Below, piece by piece: positions 25,871 to 36,171 of a stretch of DNA of 64,000 nucleotides. A program made the translations under genes and the position numbers. The DNA is from Paenibacillus sp. MAEPY2 (lineage in GTDB: Bacteria > Bacillota > Bacilli > Paenibacillales > Paenibacillaceae). The stretch covers positions 124,001 to 188,000 of the forward strand of contig NZ_AWUK01000001.1 of NCBI RefSeq assembly GCF_000499205.1, read 5' to 3'. How positions within the stretch are numbered: the stretch's first letter is position 1; the number at the start of each line of letters is the position of its first letter. Under the pieces are notes generated by a model. That model did not search any database, was not told where the DNA came from, and was given only the letters and a program-made list of their open reading frames with translations.

Positions 25871-28744
25871 ATGACGATCGAGGAAGGCAACAAGAAACCC
25901 TGGGAAAGTTATTATGGCCCGAATATGGGATACGTACAGGAACAATATGAATTATACTCCCAAGACCCGGGTGCAGTTACACCGGCTTATCGGGAATTAT
26001 TTGAACAATGGGGTGCACCGCCGATGTCTGGCAGGGATGCACATACAGCCTCGTATTCTGGCAACGCCCAAAAGGCTTCCGGAAGCGTGGATATTAAATT
26101 ATTACAGAAAGCGGTTACAGCTGGGAAGCTGGTAATGAATATTCGTACGTATGGTCACCTTGCGGCCGATATTGATCCACTTGGGATCAGTGAAGATTCA
26201 GATACGTCCCTGCTTGAACCGAAGCATTTTGAATTAAATGAAGAAGATTTGAAAGCTCTGCCCGCTTCCCTGATCTGGGAAGGTGCAGATGGACAGACAG
26301 TGACAGGATTGGATGCCATCCAGCGCCTGCGGCAAATATATACCGGTCCTATCGCTTATGAATTTAGCCATGTGCATGAAGTTCATGAGCGGGAGTGGCT
26401 GAACCGCCGTGCAGAATCTCGTACTTCGCCGGCACCGCTTAATCCAGAGGAGCGTAAGGCTTTGCTGGAACGTTTGGTTGAAGTGGAGCAATTTGAAGAT
26501 TTCCTTCACAAAACATTTGTTGGGCAAAAACGTTTCTCCATTGAAGGTAACGATGTGCTAGTTCCTATGCTGGATGAAGCAGTTCGAATTATGGCACACG
26601 CAGGTTCAAGCCATATTTTGATGGGGATGGCTCACCGTGGTCGATTGAACGTACTTGCTCATGTACTGGGCAAGCCGTATAGCAAAATTTTCTCTGAATT
26701 CCATCATTCTCCGAACAAGGATTTGGTTCCTTCCGAAGGGTCAACAGGAATCAATTACGGTTGGACGGGGGATGTCAAATATCATCTGGGTGCAAACCGT
26801 TATGTTAAAGACGGTGAAACAGTACAAGCGCGCCTTACCCTTGCCAATAATCCAAGTCACCTGGAATATGTAAACCCGGTTGTACAGGGCTTTGCACGTG
26901 CAGCACAGGATGACCGCCGTGATCCGGGATATCCGAAGCAGGATGTAACCAAAGCGGCAACCATTCTGATGCATGGTGATGCGGCTTTCCCTGGGGAAGG
27001 AATTGTAGCGGAAACACTCAATTTCAAAGCATTGCCTGGTTACCAAAATGGCGGAACGATTCATATTATCGTGAACAACCGTCTTGGATTCACAACAGAT
27101 AGCGGCGATTCACGCTCAACGTACTATGCGAGTGACCTTGCCAAAGGATATGAGATCCCCATTGTGCATGTCAATGCAGACAATCCGGATGCATGTATCG
27201 CAGCTATTCGTATGGCAGCAGAATACCGTAACCTGTTCAAAAAGGACTTCCTGATTGACCTGATCGGTTACCGTCGTTATGGTCATAACGAAACGGATGA
27301 TCCGGAAACAACACAGCCGACAGTGTATGACAAAGTGAAAGCTCATCCAACGGTTAGCCACTTGTATCAGGATCATCTGAAAGAGGAATCTGTAATCGAT
27401 GATGCTTCTATCAACAGCATTCGTGAGGCTGTGACGAACCGTTTAAAAGAAGCTTACGAGCAGATGAAGAATAATGAAGTGCATGAATATTACCAACGTC
27501 AAATTAGCGAGCCAGAAGCAGTATCGGTTATTCCAACTGCGGTACCATTGGAAAATCTGCGGGCAATTAACGCAGACTTGCTGAAATGGCCAGAAAATTT
27601 TAATGTATATCCGAAGTTGCAGCGCATTTTGCAGCGCAGAAGCACTTCTCTGAACGAAGGTGAGAAAGTAGACTGGAGTCTTGCAGAGACGCTTGCGTTC
27701 GCTACTATTCTTGCGGATGGCAAACCGATCCGGATCAGTGGACAGGATGCAGAACGTGCAACGTTTGCCCATCGGAATCTGGTGTTGCATGATTCCGAGA
27801 ACGGAGCGAAATTCTGCCCACTGCATAATCTGCCGCAGGCAAGAGCATCCTTTGCCATCTACAATAGTCCGTTGTCTGAGGAGTCTGTAGTTGGTTTCGA
27901 ATACGGATATAACGTATATTCACCAGATACGCTCGTAATTTGGGAAGCTCAATTCGGGGATTTTGCCAACTGTGCACAGGTTATTTTTGACCAGTTCGTA
28001 TCTGCAGGCCGTGCCAAATGGTCTCAGAAATCCAGTCTGGTCATGTTGCTTCCGCACGCGAACGAAGGTCAGGGACCTGAGCATACAAGTGCTCGCCTGG
28101 AGCGTTTCCTGCAGCTTTGTGCAGAAGACAATATGACGGTTGCGAACTTGTCGAGCGCATCGCAGTATTTCCATCTGCTGCGTCGTCAGGCTTCCTTGAC
28201 CGAAACAGAGGATGCCCGTCCGCTGGTTATGATGTCGCCGAAAAGTCTCATTCGTAATCCACGTGTTGCTTCACCTGCTACAGAATTCAGCGAAGGCAAG
28301 TTTGAGCCGGTGCTGGAGCAAGCAGGATTGGGCACGAAGCCGGATCGCGTAGAGCGCATTATTTTGTGCAGTGGTAAAATTGCTATCGATCTGGAAGATG
28401 CTTTTGAGAAAGATAAAGCGGATTGGTCTTGGCTTCACATTATTCGTGTTGAACAGCTGTATCCGTTCCCGGCGGAAGAAATCAAGCGCGTACTCGCACG
28501 TTTCAGCAAGTTGAAAGAGCTGGTGTGGGTACAGGAAGAAAACAAAAACATGGGTGCCTGGACATACATGGAGCCTCGTCTTCGTGAAATCGCGCCAGAA
28601 GGCACAACCGTTAAATACGAAGGTCGCCCGGAACATGCGAGTCCTTCCAGCGGTTATCAGCTTGTGCATGGCATGGAACAGCAACAGATCATTACATCCG
28701 CGTTGAAGCAAACGACGAAGAATAATATTCCACTGGGGAGGTAA
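25871..28744 (+). CDS. odhA: 2-oxoglutarate dehydrogenase E1 component
   Basis: Thiamine-diphosphate enzyme that decarboxylates 2-oxoglutarate and passes the succinyl group to E2; 957 aa, close to the 940 of Bacillus. Family features: [29 protein letters not shown] (here [18 protein letters not shown]) and [13 protein letters not shown], with [22 protein letters not shown] in the C-terminal part. GGAGGGAACG precedes ATG 25871. Operon with odhB, 5 bp apart. Confidence 0.95.
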   Translation: MTIEEGNKKPWESYYGPNMGYVQEQYELYSQDPGAVTPAYRELFEQWGAPPMSGRDAHTASYSGNAQKASGSVDIKLLQKAVTAGKLVMNIRTYGHLAADIDPLGISEDSDTSLLEPKHFELNEEDLKALPASLIWEGADGQTVTGLDAIQRLRQIYTGPIAYEFSHVHEVHEREWLNRRAESRTSPAPLNPEERKALLERLVEVEQFEDFLHKTFVGQKRFSIEGNDVLVPMLDEAVRIMAHAGSSHILMGMAHRGRLNVLAHVLGKPYSKIFSEFHHSPNKDLVPSEGSTGINYGWTGDVKYHLGANRYVKDGETVQARLTLANNPSHLEYVNPVVQGFARAAQDDRRDPGYPKQDVTKAATILMHGDAAFPGEGIVAETLNFKALPGYQNGGTIHIIVNNRLGFTTDSGDSRSTYYASDLAKGYEIPIVHVNADNPDACIAAIRMAAEYRNLFKKDFLIDLIGYRRYGHNETDDPETTQPTVYDKVKAHPTVSHLYQDHLKEESVIDDASINSIREAVTNRLKEAYEQMKNNEVHEYYQRQISEPEAVSVIPTAVPLENLRAINADLLKWPENFNVYPKLQRILQRRSTSLNEGEKVDWSLAETLAFATILADGKPIRISGQDAERATFAHRNLVLHDSENGAKFCPLHNLPQARASFAIYNSPLSEESVVGFEYGYNVYSPDTLVIWEAQFGDFANCAQVIFDQFVSAGRAKWSQKSSLVMLLPHANEGQGPEHTSARLERFLQLCAEDNMTVANLSSASQYFHLLRRQASLTETEDARPLVMMSPKSLIRNPRVASPATEFSEGKFEPVLEQAGLGTKPDRVERIILCSGKIAIDLEDAFEKDKADWSWLHIIRVEQLYPFPAEEIKRVLARFSKLKELVWVQEENKNMGAWTYMEPRLREIAPEGTTVKYEGRPEHASPSSGYQLVHGMEQQQIITSALKQTTKNNIPLGR

Positions 28745-28749
28745 CAGCT

Positions 28750-30024
28750 GTGAGTGAAATTAAAGTACCTGCAATGGGCGAGTCGATAACCGAAGGAACC
28801 GTATCCAGATGGCTGGTCAAAGAAGGCGAAACCGTTAATCAGGGTGATGTTCTTCTGGAGCTGGAAACGGATAAAGTAAATATTGAGATTAGTGCTGAAG
28901 AGAGCGGTGTGCTTGAGAAAATTATTCGTCAGGAAGGCGAGACTGTAGAGATCGGTGAAACGATCGGGACACTCTCGGCAGGAGCAGGAGGAGGAAGCGG
29001 CGCGTCCGCTTCCCAACCGGCAGCATCCGAGCAGAAACAAGCGGCTCCTGCACCGGAAGCTCCAACTCCGCCACCAGCACCCGTTGCTGCGGCACCGGAA
29101 TCTTCAGATAGCAGCTCGAAGACAGCTTCACCGTCTGCACGCAAACTTGCACGTGAGCGTGGCATTGAGCTGGATCAGGTACAGAGCAAGGATCCAATTG
29201 GCCGGGTTTATCAGGATGATGTGAAAACTCACAACACTCAGGCTGCCGCTCCTTCAGCGCCTCCTGCCAAAGCGCCTGCGGCAGCGCCTAGTGCTCCTGC
29301 AGCTGGAGGTTCTACTTTTACCAAACCAGTGGAACGTCAACGCATGTCTCGCCGCCGTGCTACCATTGCGAAACGTCTGGTAGAAGCGCAACAGACTGCA
29401 GCGATGTTGACTACTTTTAATGAAGTGGATATGACGGCCATCATGGATGTTCGTAAACGCCGTAAGGACAAGTTCAAAGAGAAACATGAGATCAATCTCG
29501 GCTTCATGTCCTTCTTCACCAAAGCGGTTGTAGGCGCATTGAAAAAGTTCCCAACCATTAACGCGGAAATTGATGGCGAAGATGTTGTACTTAAAAAGTA
29601 CTATGATATCGGTATTGCGGTATCTGCCAAAGAAGGCCTTGTCGTACCGGTTGTACGTGATGCAGATCGTCTTGGCTTCGCTGAGATCGAGAAAAGCATC
29701 GCTGACCTGGCGTCCAAAGCTCGTTCCAACACGCTGGCGTTGTCTGATCTGCAAGGAGGAACCTTCACCATTACCAATGGCGGAACGTTTGGCTCCCTGT
29801 TGTCTACACCAATTTTGAATACACCTCAAGTGGGTATTCTGGGTATGCACAAAATTCAGCTTCGTCCAGTAGCGATTGATGCAGAGCGGATGGAGAACCG
29901 TCCGATGATGTATATCGCCCTGTCTTATGATCACCGTATAATCGATGGTAGCGAAGCCGTACGTTTCCTCGTGACGGTGAAAGAATTGCTTGAAGATCCA
30001 GAGTCTTTGCTGATCGAAGGGTAA
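28750..30024 (+). CDS. odhB: Dihydrolipoyllysine succinyltransferase E2
   Basis: 424 aa, three parts. Lipoyl domain at residues 1-75 with the lipoylated Lys42 in ETDKVNIE; an Ala/Pro/Ser-rich linker; a peripheral subunit-binding domain [11 protein letters not shown] around residue 125; a second Ala/Pro linker; and the catalytic CoA acyltransferase domain ending with SYDHRIIDG (active His) and [16 protein letters not shown] start with GGGGAGG upstream. Forms the 2-oxoglutarate dehydrogenase core with OdhA; no E3 gene in the window. Confidence 0.95.
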   Translation: MSEIKVPAMGESITEGTVSRWLVKEGETVNQGDVLLELETDKVNIEISAEESGVLEKIIRQEGETVEIGETIGTLSAGAGGGSGASASQPAASEQKQAAPAPEAPTPPPAPVAAAPESSDSSSKTASPSARKLARERGIELDQVQSKDPIGRVYQDDVKTHNTQAAAPSAPPAKAPAAAPSAPAAGGSTFTKPVERQRMSRRRATIAKRLVEAQQTAAMLTTFNEVDMTAIMDVRKRRKDKFKEKHEINLGFMSFFTKAVVGALKKFPTINAEIDGEDVVLKKYYDIGIAVSAKEGLVVPVVRDADRLGFAEIEKSIADLASKARSNTLALSDLQGGTFTITNGGTFGSLLSTPILNTPQVGILGMHKIQLRPVAIDAERMENRPMMYIALSYDHRIIDGSEAVRFLVTVKELLEDPESLLIEG

Positions 30025-30070
30025 TCCATTAACACTCCAAGCGTACTTGCCATTTTCATATATCTAACAG

Positions 30071-30126
30071 AAAAGCCCCTGAACGCGGAGCACAGTGTAA
30101 GCTGTGCTCCAGTTCAGGGGCTTTTG
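30071..30126 (+). terminator. Strong terminator after odhB
   Basis: Long inverted repeat: AAAAGCCCCTGAAC-GCGGAGCACAG, short loop, CTGTGCTCC-AGTTCAGGGGCTTTT. Serves odhAB and, read on the other strand, the minus-strand hydrolase. Confidence 0.9.
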
Positions 30127-30148
30127 TCATTGTAAAAATCGCATCATA

Positions 30149-31126
30149 TTAGATGGAATCGGCGTTCTCGGCATTTGTTGTAGAATGATGGGGACTCTGT
30201 TCAGGCATATGCCTTTCAAGCCACTCCACGACATGTTGGGCTACTTCAGTCCGATTCGTCTCGTGCAGCATTTCGTGGCGTCCACCTGGATAAAGGCGGT
30301 ATTCGACATCTTCTAGCTGAAGCTCCCGATATTGGGAGACCAGGTTAAGCACTCCTTTACCATGAAGGCCAACTGGATCTTGTTCACCCGAGAAGAGATA
30401 TACAGATTTATCCTTGGGAATACGTTTCATGTTGCTTGGCAAGTGAATGTCCAGCAGCAGTTTGAAAAAGTCACGGAAAAACCCTGCGGAGCAGACGGCT
30501 CCACACAAAGGGTCATCGATGAATCGCTTGACCTCTTGAGAGTCCCGAGACAGCCAATCAAACGGTGTTGTTGCCGGACGGAAAGAGCGGTTAAAACCAC
30601 CAAATACGAGCGCATTGAGCAGCATACTTGGATGACTAGCCCCTTGAACGCTACATTGCAAGAGGGCCAATCTCTCTCCAATCCGAAGCAGACCACGTTT
30701 GCCATTGGTACCGGACAAAATAAATGCATGGTAACGCTCGTGGCCAGCATACATGAGATGCTGTACTAAAAACGACCCCATGCTATGCCCCATTAGAAAG
30801 AGGGGCACATCAGGGTTTTCTTTGGCGGCAACTTCGCCCAGATTCATCATGTCACTCCCCATCCAGCGGAAAGCATCGGGGCCGGCATTACCCAACAAAT
30901 TCAAGTTTTCTACCGTTTTGCCATGACCACGATGATCATTCGCGTACACAGCGAAGCCGTGAGAGGTGAGTTGTTGGGCAAATTCAGCATATCGGGCAGC
31001 GGTTTCGCTCATGCCATGTGCAATCTGGACCACACCTTTAACGTTGCACTCCGAATCGGGAAGCCAGCGGTACACATGAATACGGGTACCTTCATCGCCA
31101 ACCAGGCTAAAGGCAGATTCCTGCAT
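30149..31126 (-). CDS. Alpha/beta hydrolase (monoacylglycerol lipase-like)
   Basis: 325 aa. Alpha/beta hydrolase of the Hydrolase_4 type: oxyanion segment VQIAHGMSETAARY, DHRGHGKT and the nucleophile elbow GHSMGSF with Ser; PGGRHEMLHE carries the catalytic His and FSGEQDPVG the Asp. ATG 31126 is used because AAGGAGG lies upstream; the longer GTG at 31147 starts inside that site. Cytoplasmic lipase or esterase; physiological substrate unknown. Confidence 0.87.
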   Translation of the reverse strand: MQESAFSLVGDEGTRIHVYRWLPDSECNVKGVVQIAHGMSETAARYAEFAQQLTSHGFAVYANDHRGHGKTVENLNLLGNAGPDAFRWMGSDMMNLGEVAAKENPDVPLFLMGHSMGSFLVQHLMYAGHERYHAFILSGTNGKRGLLRIGERLALLQCSVQGASHPSMLLNALVFGGFNRSFRPATTPFDWLSRDSQEVKRFIDDPLCGAVCSAGFFRDFFKLLLDIHLPSNMKRIPKDKSVYLFSGEQDPVGLHGKGVLNLVSQYRELQLEDVEYRLYPGGRHEMLHETNRTEVAQHVVEWLERHMPEQSPHHSTTNAENADSI

Positions 31127-31213
31127 CTCGTGTAAAACCTCCTTCACAGGTCACATTAAAGCCAATTAAGTTCAAGGAAGTAACCTTGAATAGAAGATAT
31201 TTAATTATTTGGA

Positions 31214-32191
31214 TTAAGGCAAATAAGAGCGAAGAACAGTGGTGTTGCCATCCAGCGTATAGGAGCCCAGGTTCGCAGGTAGTAAGTAGCATTGTCCTGC
31301 TTTCAGTTCAATCTTATCTGATTCTGCGTTACCCCACTCCAGCGTTCCACTACCTTCACAGACCACAAGAATAGTGAAGCTTTCCGCACTTGTAGAGAGC
31401 TCCCAACGTTTTGTGACAATCCCTTTTTCCACTACAAAATAAGGGCATTCCGCAAGTTTCAGCCACTCACCTGGAGTCGCGTCGTTGGTTTTCATCGTTG
31501 TGGCACCAGCGCCCTCATAAGCTGTTACATTCAGTGAATCCTCAACATGCAGCTCACGCGGTTTGCCATCCAGACCCGGACGATTGTAATCGTAAATCCG
31601 GTAGGTTGTATCCGAGTTTTGCTGGATCTCAGCAACAACGACACCTGCACAGAGAGCATGTACCGTTCCAGCAGGGATAAAGAATGTATCTCCAGCTTCA
31701 ACAGGAACCTGACGAAGGGTATCCATCACTGTACCGTTCTCAAGCGCTTCCTTCAGTACCGCACGATCAACGCCTTCATTTAAGCCATAAATGATGTGTG
31801 CTCTCGGTTTGGCGTCCAGCACATACCACATCTCCGTTTTGCCAAGTTCGCCGGGAGGCAGAGCCTCGTAATCATCAGTTGGATGAACTTGTACAGACAG
31901 ATCGTCGTTGCAGTCAAGCAGTTTGATCAGAAGGGGGAAACGTCCGCCCTTTTCCGATACACCTTTGGTTCCAAGCCATGCTGTGCCCAGTTGTTCACGA
32001 ACTTCATCGAGGCCTTTTCCAGCAAGTGCTCCATTTAGTACTTTGGTTGTACCATTGGGATGATCTGCGATCATCCAGCCTTCTCCAATATGTCCTTCAG
32101 GCGGCGTCAGGCCGAATTGCTCCAGCGCACGGCCTCCCCATACACGTTCTTTGAACTCTGGTTGAAATTGCAGTGGGTATGGCGTAGACAT
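31214..32191 (-). CDS. manA: Mannose-6-phosphate isomerase, class I
   Basis: Interconverts mannose 6-phosphate and fructose 6-phosphate. 325 aa, as in Bacillus ManA/Pmi. Zinc-binding cupin features: KLLDCNDDLSVQVHPTDDYE and GKTEMWYVLDA, then DTFFIPAGTVHALCAGVVV with the conserved His. AGGAGAG site upstream of ATG 32191. Monocistronic. Confidence 0.92.
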   Translation of the reverse strand: MSTPYPLQFQPEFKERVWGGRALEQFGLTPPEGHIGEGWMIADHPNGTTKVLNGALAGKGLDEVREQLGTAWLGTKGVSEKGGRFPLLIKLLDCNDDLSVQVHPTDDYEALPPGELGKTEMWYVLDAKPRAHIIYGLNEGVDRAVLKEALENGTVMDTLRQVPVEAGDTFFIPAGTVHALCAGVVVAEIQQNSDTTYRIYDYNRPGLDGKPRELHVEDSLNVTAYEGAGATTMKTNDATPGEWLKLAECPYFVVEKGIVTKRWELSTSAESFTILVVCEGSGTLEWGNAESDKIELKAGQCYLLPANLGSYTLDGNTTVLRSYLP

Positions 32192-32376
32192 TCCTAATCT
32201 CTCCTCTAGTATATGAAATGGTGGATCGCTTTAATCAATCATGACCGCGTAGCTGGCATGAATGTAACAGTGAATACGGTTGCACGTCTTTATGTAGAAC
32301 ACAAATCGCATAAATCCATGCAAGATTACTTTGTTGCGATTGTGTCTAGTTTATTGTATTTGTGGAGTAAAGGAAA

Positions 32377-32961
32377 TTATTTTTTCTCAATGCCAATCAA
32401 AAAAGGGGAAGCCTTACGCTGCAATTGGCGATAGATGACTACCTGTGCCTGCTCTACAGGCAGAGCAGAGGACCATTCCATTACCGCATCTGCTTCCTCT
32501 GATCCTCCATCATGACCTGGATACAGCACAACGGTAATAATGCCCCGCGGACGGAGCAATTCCAGGGCGGACTGGAGTGCGGCAATGGTACTGTCTGTTT
32601 TCGTGATAATGGTGGAGTCCGCACCTTCCGAAGGCAGGTACCCCAAGTTGAACATGACAGCACCGACATTACCCTGCCATGTATCAGGAGCGGCTTCAGC
32701 CATTCGATCATGGCTTAGTTGAAGCAGGGAGATAGAGCCTAATTGAGTACTGTCCTCTTGTTTGCGAATACGGGCTTGTGCCAGGGTAAGTGCCTCGCTC
32801 TGGATATCGAAACCAATGACCTGACCACGTTTACCCACTTGTTGTGCCAGAAACAGAGTATCCGCGCCTGTGCCTACCGTTGCATCAATAGCAAAATCTC
32901 CAGGTTGTAGACGGGAAGAAATCCACTGATGAGCACAGCTTAAAACCGAAAGAAAGCCCAT
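32377..32961 (-). CDS. mnmM: Class I SAM methyltransferase (YtqB/MnmM-like)
   Basis: 194 aa. SAM motif I reads AIDATVGTGADTLFLA; the post-motif region GAVMFNLGYLPSEGAD holds NLGYLP, the signature of the YtqB family. In Bacillus subtilis YtqB was shown to be MnmM, methylating wobble uridine intermediates of tRNA. ATG 32961 chosen (GGAGG upstream, about 1 nt past the stop of the radical SAM gene) rather than 33021. Lies downstream of and coupled to the radical SAM gene, a YtqA-YtqB arrangement. Confidence 0.82.
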   Translation of the reverse strand: MGFLSVLSCAHQWISSRLQPGDFAIDATVGTGADTLFLAQQVGKRGQVIGFDIQSEALTLAQARIRKQEDSTQLGSISLLQLSHDRMAEAAPDTWQGNVGAVMFNLGYLPSEGADSTIITKTDSTIAALQSALELLRPRGIITVVLYPGHDGGSEEADAVMEWSSALPVEQAQVVIYRQLQRKASPFLIGIEKK

Positions 32962-32962
32962 C

Positions 32963-33916
32963 TTACGCCCCCCTCCAGTATTTTCCTTGCCATGAATCCC
33001 GCTCACGCAGCTCACGATCAATGGAATTCAATACTTCCCATTTGTTCATGGACCACATCGGTCCTATCAGCAAATCACGCGGCGCATCCCCTGTAAGGCG
33101 GTGTACAATCATTTCGGGTGGCAGCATCTCCAGCGTATCGACGATCAGTTTAATATACTCGTCCTGCTCCAGGAAACGAAGAAGCCCAGCTTCATACTGC
33201 TTCACCATTGGCGTTTTGCGCATCAGATGAAGCAGATGAATCTTAATCCCCTGCACATCCATATTGGCAACAGCCCGTCCGGTATCCAGCATCATTTCAT
33301 GGGTTTCCTGCGGCAGTCCATAAATGATATGTGTACACACCCGAATATTCCGTTTGCGCAGCTTCGCAACGGCTTCCTCATAACATTGAGTATCATGAGC
33401 ACGATTAATTAGGGTTGACGTGGACTCGTGAATCGTTTGCAGCCCCATCTCAACCCATAGGTAAGTGCGTTCATTCAATTCAGCCAAGTAATCAACGACG
33501 TCATCCGGTAAACAGTCAGGGCGAGTGGCAATGGATAGACCGACTACGCCGGGCTGTTTCAAAATTTCTTCAAAGTATTCACGCAGTTCCTCAACAGGAG
33601 CGTAGGTGTTGGTATAGGCTTGAAAATAGCCAATGTAGTGGGCTGTAGGCCATTTCAGATGCTGTTTATCCCGAATGGTATTAAATTGGGTGACCAAATC
33701 ATCTCGTCTGCTACCGGCGAAATCACCCGATCCACGAGCGCTGCAAAATGTACAACCACCTTTGGCGATGGAACCATCTCGGTTCGGGCAGGTGAAACCG
33801 GCATCCAGCATCACTTTGAAAACCTTGTTGTTAAACTCGTCTCTCATTTCGTAATTCCACGTATGGAATCGTTTATCTCCCCATAGAAGAGGAGGTTGTA
33901 GTGAAGGTGCATTCAT
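32963..33916 (-). CDS. TIGR01212 family radical SAM protein (YtqA-like)
   Basis: 317 aa. Fe-S cluster motif: FTCPNRDGSIAKGGCTFC, with Cys residues in the C-x(10)-C-x2-C arrangement seen in TIGR01212. HIIYGLPQET and HLMRKTPM are typical of this family. AAAGGAGT precedes ATG 33916. Known in Firmicutes next to ytqB; tRNA modification is likely but the exact role is unknown. Confidence 0.85.
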   Translation of the reverse strand: MNAPSLQPPLLWGDKRFHTWNYEMRDEFNNKVFKVMLDAGFTCPNRDGSIAKGGCTFCSARGSGDFAGSRRDDLVTQFNTIRDKQHLKWPTAHYIGYFQAYTNTYAPVEELREYFEEILKQPGVVGLSIATRPDCLPDDVVDYLAELNERTYLWVEMGLQTIHESTSTLINRAHDTQCYEEAVAKLRKRNIRVCTHIIYGLPQETHEMMLDTGRAVANMDVQGIKIHLLHLMRKTPMVKQYEAGLLRFLEQDEYIKLIVDTLEMLPPEMIVHRLTGDAPRDLLIGPMWSMNKWEVLNSIDRELRERDSWQGKYWRGA

Positions 33917-34061
33917 CTTCAGGGTACTCCTTTGGCTTACCTAATGGCTTGCTTATTATATACCTAATTCGACTCTTTTTGAACTTTTACCATTGTATCA
34001 AAAAACTCAAAAAAAGGGGAATCTAGTCGCAAAAATAGGCCGTAGAAACGTGGTTTTATCC

Positions 34062-34090
34062 TTGCTATAGTTTACACATTATGTTATATT
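34062..34090 (+). promoter_or_regulatory. Promoter candidate for the 62-aa gene
   Basis: TTGCTA, 17-bp spacer, TATATT, about 98 bp before the start of the small gene and facing it. Confidence 0.5.
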
Positions 34091-34187
34091 TAAACCAACG
34101 TCAGACACCATCTAATGGGTACTATTCATCATAGCATTTGAATCAATGTTGACGTCATGGACCATACTATACCGTGAGGTGATATGA

Positions 34188-34376
34188 ATGAATTCCCAAG
34201 TCAAAAATAATGTTTCTGTAGAACTGACGGCAGAAGAAGCTCTGGCTTTGACAGGTGTTCGTTTCAATGGCAATCCGAAAGTGAAAGCGGCTGCAAGACA
34301 AAAAGTTCGTGATGCTTTCGAAAAGACATTTGATTTTTCACACCAAGATAAGGTAGACTATGAACTATTAAAGTAG
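34188..34376 (+). CDS. Small hypothetical protein, 62 aa
   Basis: Charged soluble protein with a terminal helical region, no TM. ATG 34188 has GAGGTGAT 5 nt upstream. A promoter lies upstream and a strong terminator downstream, so it is a complete transcription unit. Function not recognised. Confidence 0.7.
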   Translation: MNSQVKNNVSVELTAEEALALTGVRFNGNPKVKAAARQKVRDAFEKTFDFSHQDKVDYELLK

Positions 34377-34405
34377 TTGGACCCCAATTCCAAATAAATC
34401 GAAGA

Positions 34406-34456
34406 GGGAATCTTTGAGATTTGCCCCAAAGTGGCAGATCCGAAGATTCCTTTTTC
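34406..34456 (+). terminator. Terminator after 62-aa gene
   Basis: GAATCTT...GATTTGCC, loop CCAAAGT, GGCAGATC...AAGATTC then five T's. Confidence 0.85.
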
Positions 34457-34528
34457 ATTGCTCTTTACAATTCGCCGGTTCTTCGGCAAAATGATTCTGA
34501 GACAAGTATGGATAAACGGAGGAATAAG

Positions 34529-35278
34529 ATGCGTTTACGTGGCAGAAAAGGGATTCGTGAAAATCTGGAGCAACAGGTCGATCTCGTTGTTCTTGATCCC
34601 AAACAGTACAAAGGAAAATGGTCTGAACTGTTTGGTAATGACCATCCGATTTTTGTGGAATTTGGTATGGGTAAAGGTCAATTTATCAGCCAAATGAGTT
34701 ATAAATATCCGGAATATAATTTTATCGGTATTGATATGTATGACGAACTGGTGCGTCGTGCCAGCGAGAAGGCTCGGAAAGCATGGAGTCAGGCGGAAGT
34801 GGAGACACCTCCCAACCTGAAGCTCGCCCTGGCCAATATCGAACAGATCGAGGAAGTATTCGAAGAGGCGGAATTGGAACGGATTTATCTGAACTTCAGC
34901 GATCCATGGCCAAAAGCCAAGCATGCACGTCGCCGTTTGACACATCCGCGCTTCCTCAAGAAATACACAGAGCTGCTTAACACAAAAGGACAAATCCATT
35001 TCAAAACAGATTCGGAGACATTGTTTGATTTCTCTCTCAATGCGATTGCCGATTTTGGTTTGCAAATGACCAATTTGTCCCTGAATCTGCACCGCGATGG
35101 ATTGAATGAAGAGCATGTCATGACAGAGTATGAGCAGAAATTCATGGGCAAAGGCATGAACATTCACCGGGTTGAAGTCATCGTTGGTGAAGAGGCATTG
35201 CGCGAGTATCAACAAATCCGTTTGGACAAGTATAAAGTTCGGGAAGCTACGGACGAGTCTGGCGAAGATCAAGAGTAA
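34529..35278 (+). CDS. trmB: tRNA (guanine46-N7)-methyltransferase
   Basis: Makes m7G46 in tRNA. 249 aa. SAM-binding EFGMGKGQFI at about residue 45, the downstream FIGIDMYDELVRRAS, and the TrmB signature NFSDPWPKAKHARRRL are intact. ATG 34529 follows CGGAGGAA; upstream in-frame codons from 34421 are within the previous terminator. Its own terminator has been split by an insertion element. Confidence 0.94.
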   Translation: MRLRGRKGIRENLEQQVDLVVLDPKQYKGKWSELFGNDHPIFVEFGMGKGQFISQMSYKYPEYNFIGIDMYDELVRRASEKARKAWSQAEVETPPNLKLALANIEQIEEVFEEAELERIYLNFSDPWPKAKHARRRLTHPRFLKKYTELLNTKGQIHFKTDSETLFDFSLNAIADFGLQMTNLSLNLHRDGLNEEHVMTEYEQKFMGKGMNIHRVEVIVGEEALREYQQIRLDKYKVREATDESGEDQE

Positions 35279-35286
35279 TATATTAT

Positions 35287-35303
35287 AAAAAAGCGTGATA
35301 TGG
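35287..35303 (+). terminator. Left arm of split trmB terminator
   Basis: AAAAAAGCGTGATATG matches, as reverse complement, the arm CATATCACGCTTTTTT at 36607-36622 on the far side of the IS. Together they would form a 16-bp stem with the IS inside the loop. Confidence 0.75.
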
Positions 35304-35311
35304 ATCTGGCT

Positions 35312-35314
35312 ACC
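35312..35314 (+). repeat. Target-site duplication ACC (left)
   Basis: ACC at 35312-35314 is repeated at 36597-36599 immediately outside the IS ends, giving a 3-bp duplication as usual for IS3 elements. Confidence 0.75.
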
Positions 35315-35338
35315 TGGTCATAGCCCCGTCAAGTAGAC
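35315..35338 (+). repeat. IS left inverted repeat
   Basis: Starts TGGTCATAGCCCC, and is matched by the right end. Confidence 0.75.
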
Positions 35339-35359
35339 AATAAAAAAAGAGAAATTTTA

Positions 35360-36157
35360 TTAAGCGGCGACTTTTTCCCGGAATTCAATCGGGGAGAGGT
35401 CGCCAAGTTTGTTTTGGAAACGTTCCTTGTTGTAAAACGAAATATACTCCGTAATTTGGCTCCTTGCTTGCTCCAGATTTTGAGGTTTTTCCAGGTACAA
35501 CTTCTCCGTCTTTAAGTGGGAGAAGAACGATTCAATACAAGCATTGTCATAGCAGTTCCCACGCCGAGAATGGCTTCCTGTGAGCTTCTTCTCTTCAAGC
35601 AACTTGGCATAACTCTGTGTTGTATACTGAAACCCTTGGTCTGAATGGAGCAAGGAAGGTCCACACTTCAGTTTCTTCACCGTGTCCGTAACGAGTTTTA
35701 AGTCATTTCGCTCGGAGAGTTCCCAGGCTATAATTTCGTTGTTGTACAGATCCATCACGACTGAGAGATAAGCAAAATCATGTCCAATCCGGACATACGT
35801 AATATCCGTCACGAGCTTCTGCAGAGGAGCTGCCGCCGAGAATTCTCGATTTAAGACATTACGGAACAGAACTGACGGTTTCCGGCCAGCAAATGGACGT
35901 TTCTTGCGAATCACGGAACGAATCTGAAGTTCTCTCATTAAGCGGCGTACCTTTTTATGATTCACCACGAGGCCTTCCTTTCCTAACGCGGTTCGCATAC
36001 GTTTATAGCCAAAATAAGGACGAAGCCGGTGAATGCCTAAAATATGTGCTTTTAGATCCGCGTCCCGATCTGCTCGTTTCTCTCTGAAGGCAGCGTTTTT
36101 CTTCCATTTGTAGTAACCTGCACGTGAAATTTCAGCCATTTTACACAGCCAAACCAC
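35360..36157 (-). CDS. IS3-family transposase OrfB
   Basis: DDE transposase catalytic part, 265 aa from a GTG at 36157. Features: HTH_21 segment FAYLSVVMDLYNNEIIAW with the first Asp, HSDQGFQYTTQSYAKLL with the second, and the final YDNACIESFFSHLK with Glu. In reality translation probably reaches this frame by -1 frameshift from OrfA, which extends the protein upstream to about 36247 as one OrfAB protein. Confidence 0.9.
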   Translation of the reverse strand: MVWLCKMAEISRAGYYKWKKNAAFREKRADRDADLKAHILGIHRLRPYFGYKRMRTALGKEGLVVNHKKVRRLMRELQIRSVIRKKRPFAGRKPSVLFRNVLNREFSAAAPLQKLVTDITYVRIGHDFAYLSVVMDLYNNEIIAWELSERNDLKLVTDTVKKLKCGPSLLHSDQGFQYTTQSYAKLLEEKKLTGSHSRRGNCYDNACIESFFSHLKTEKLYLEKPQNLEQARSQITEYISFYNKERFQNKLGDLSPIEFREKVAA

Positions 36158-36171
36158 GGGTACCGACTTGC

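Noticed and set aside
34535..35272. 245-codon frame antisense to trmB
   Set aside because: Antisense shadow, no RBS or recognisable product.
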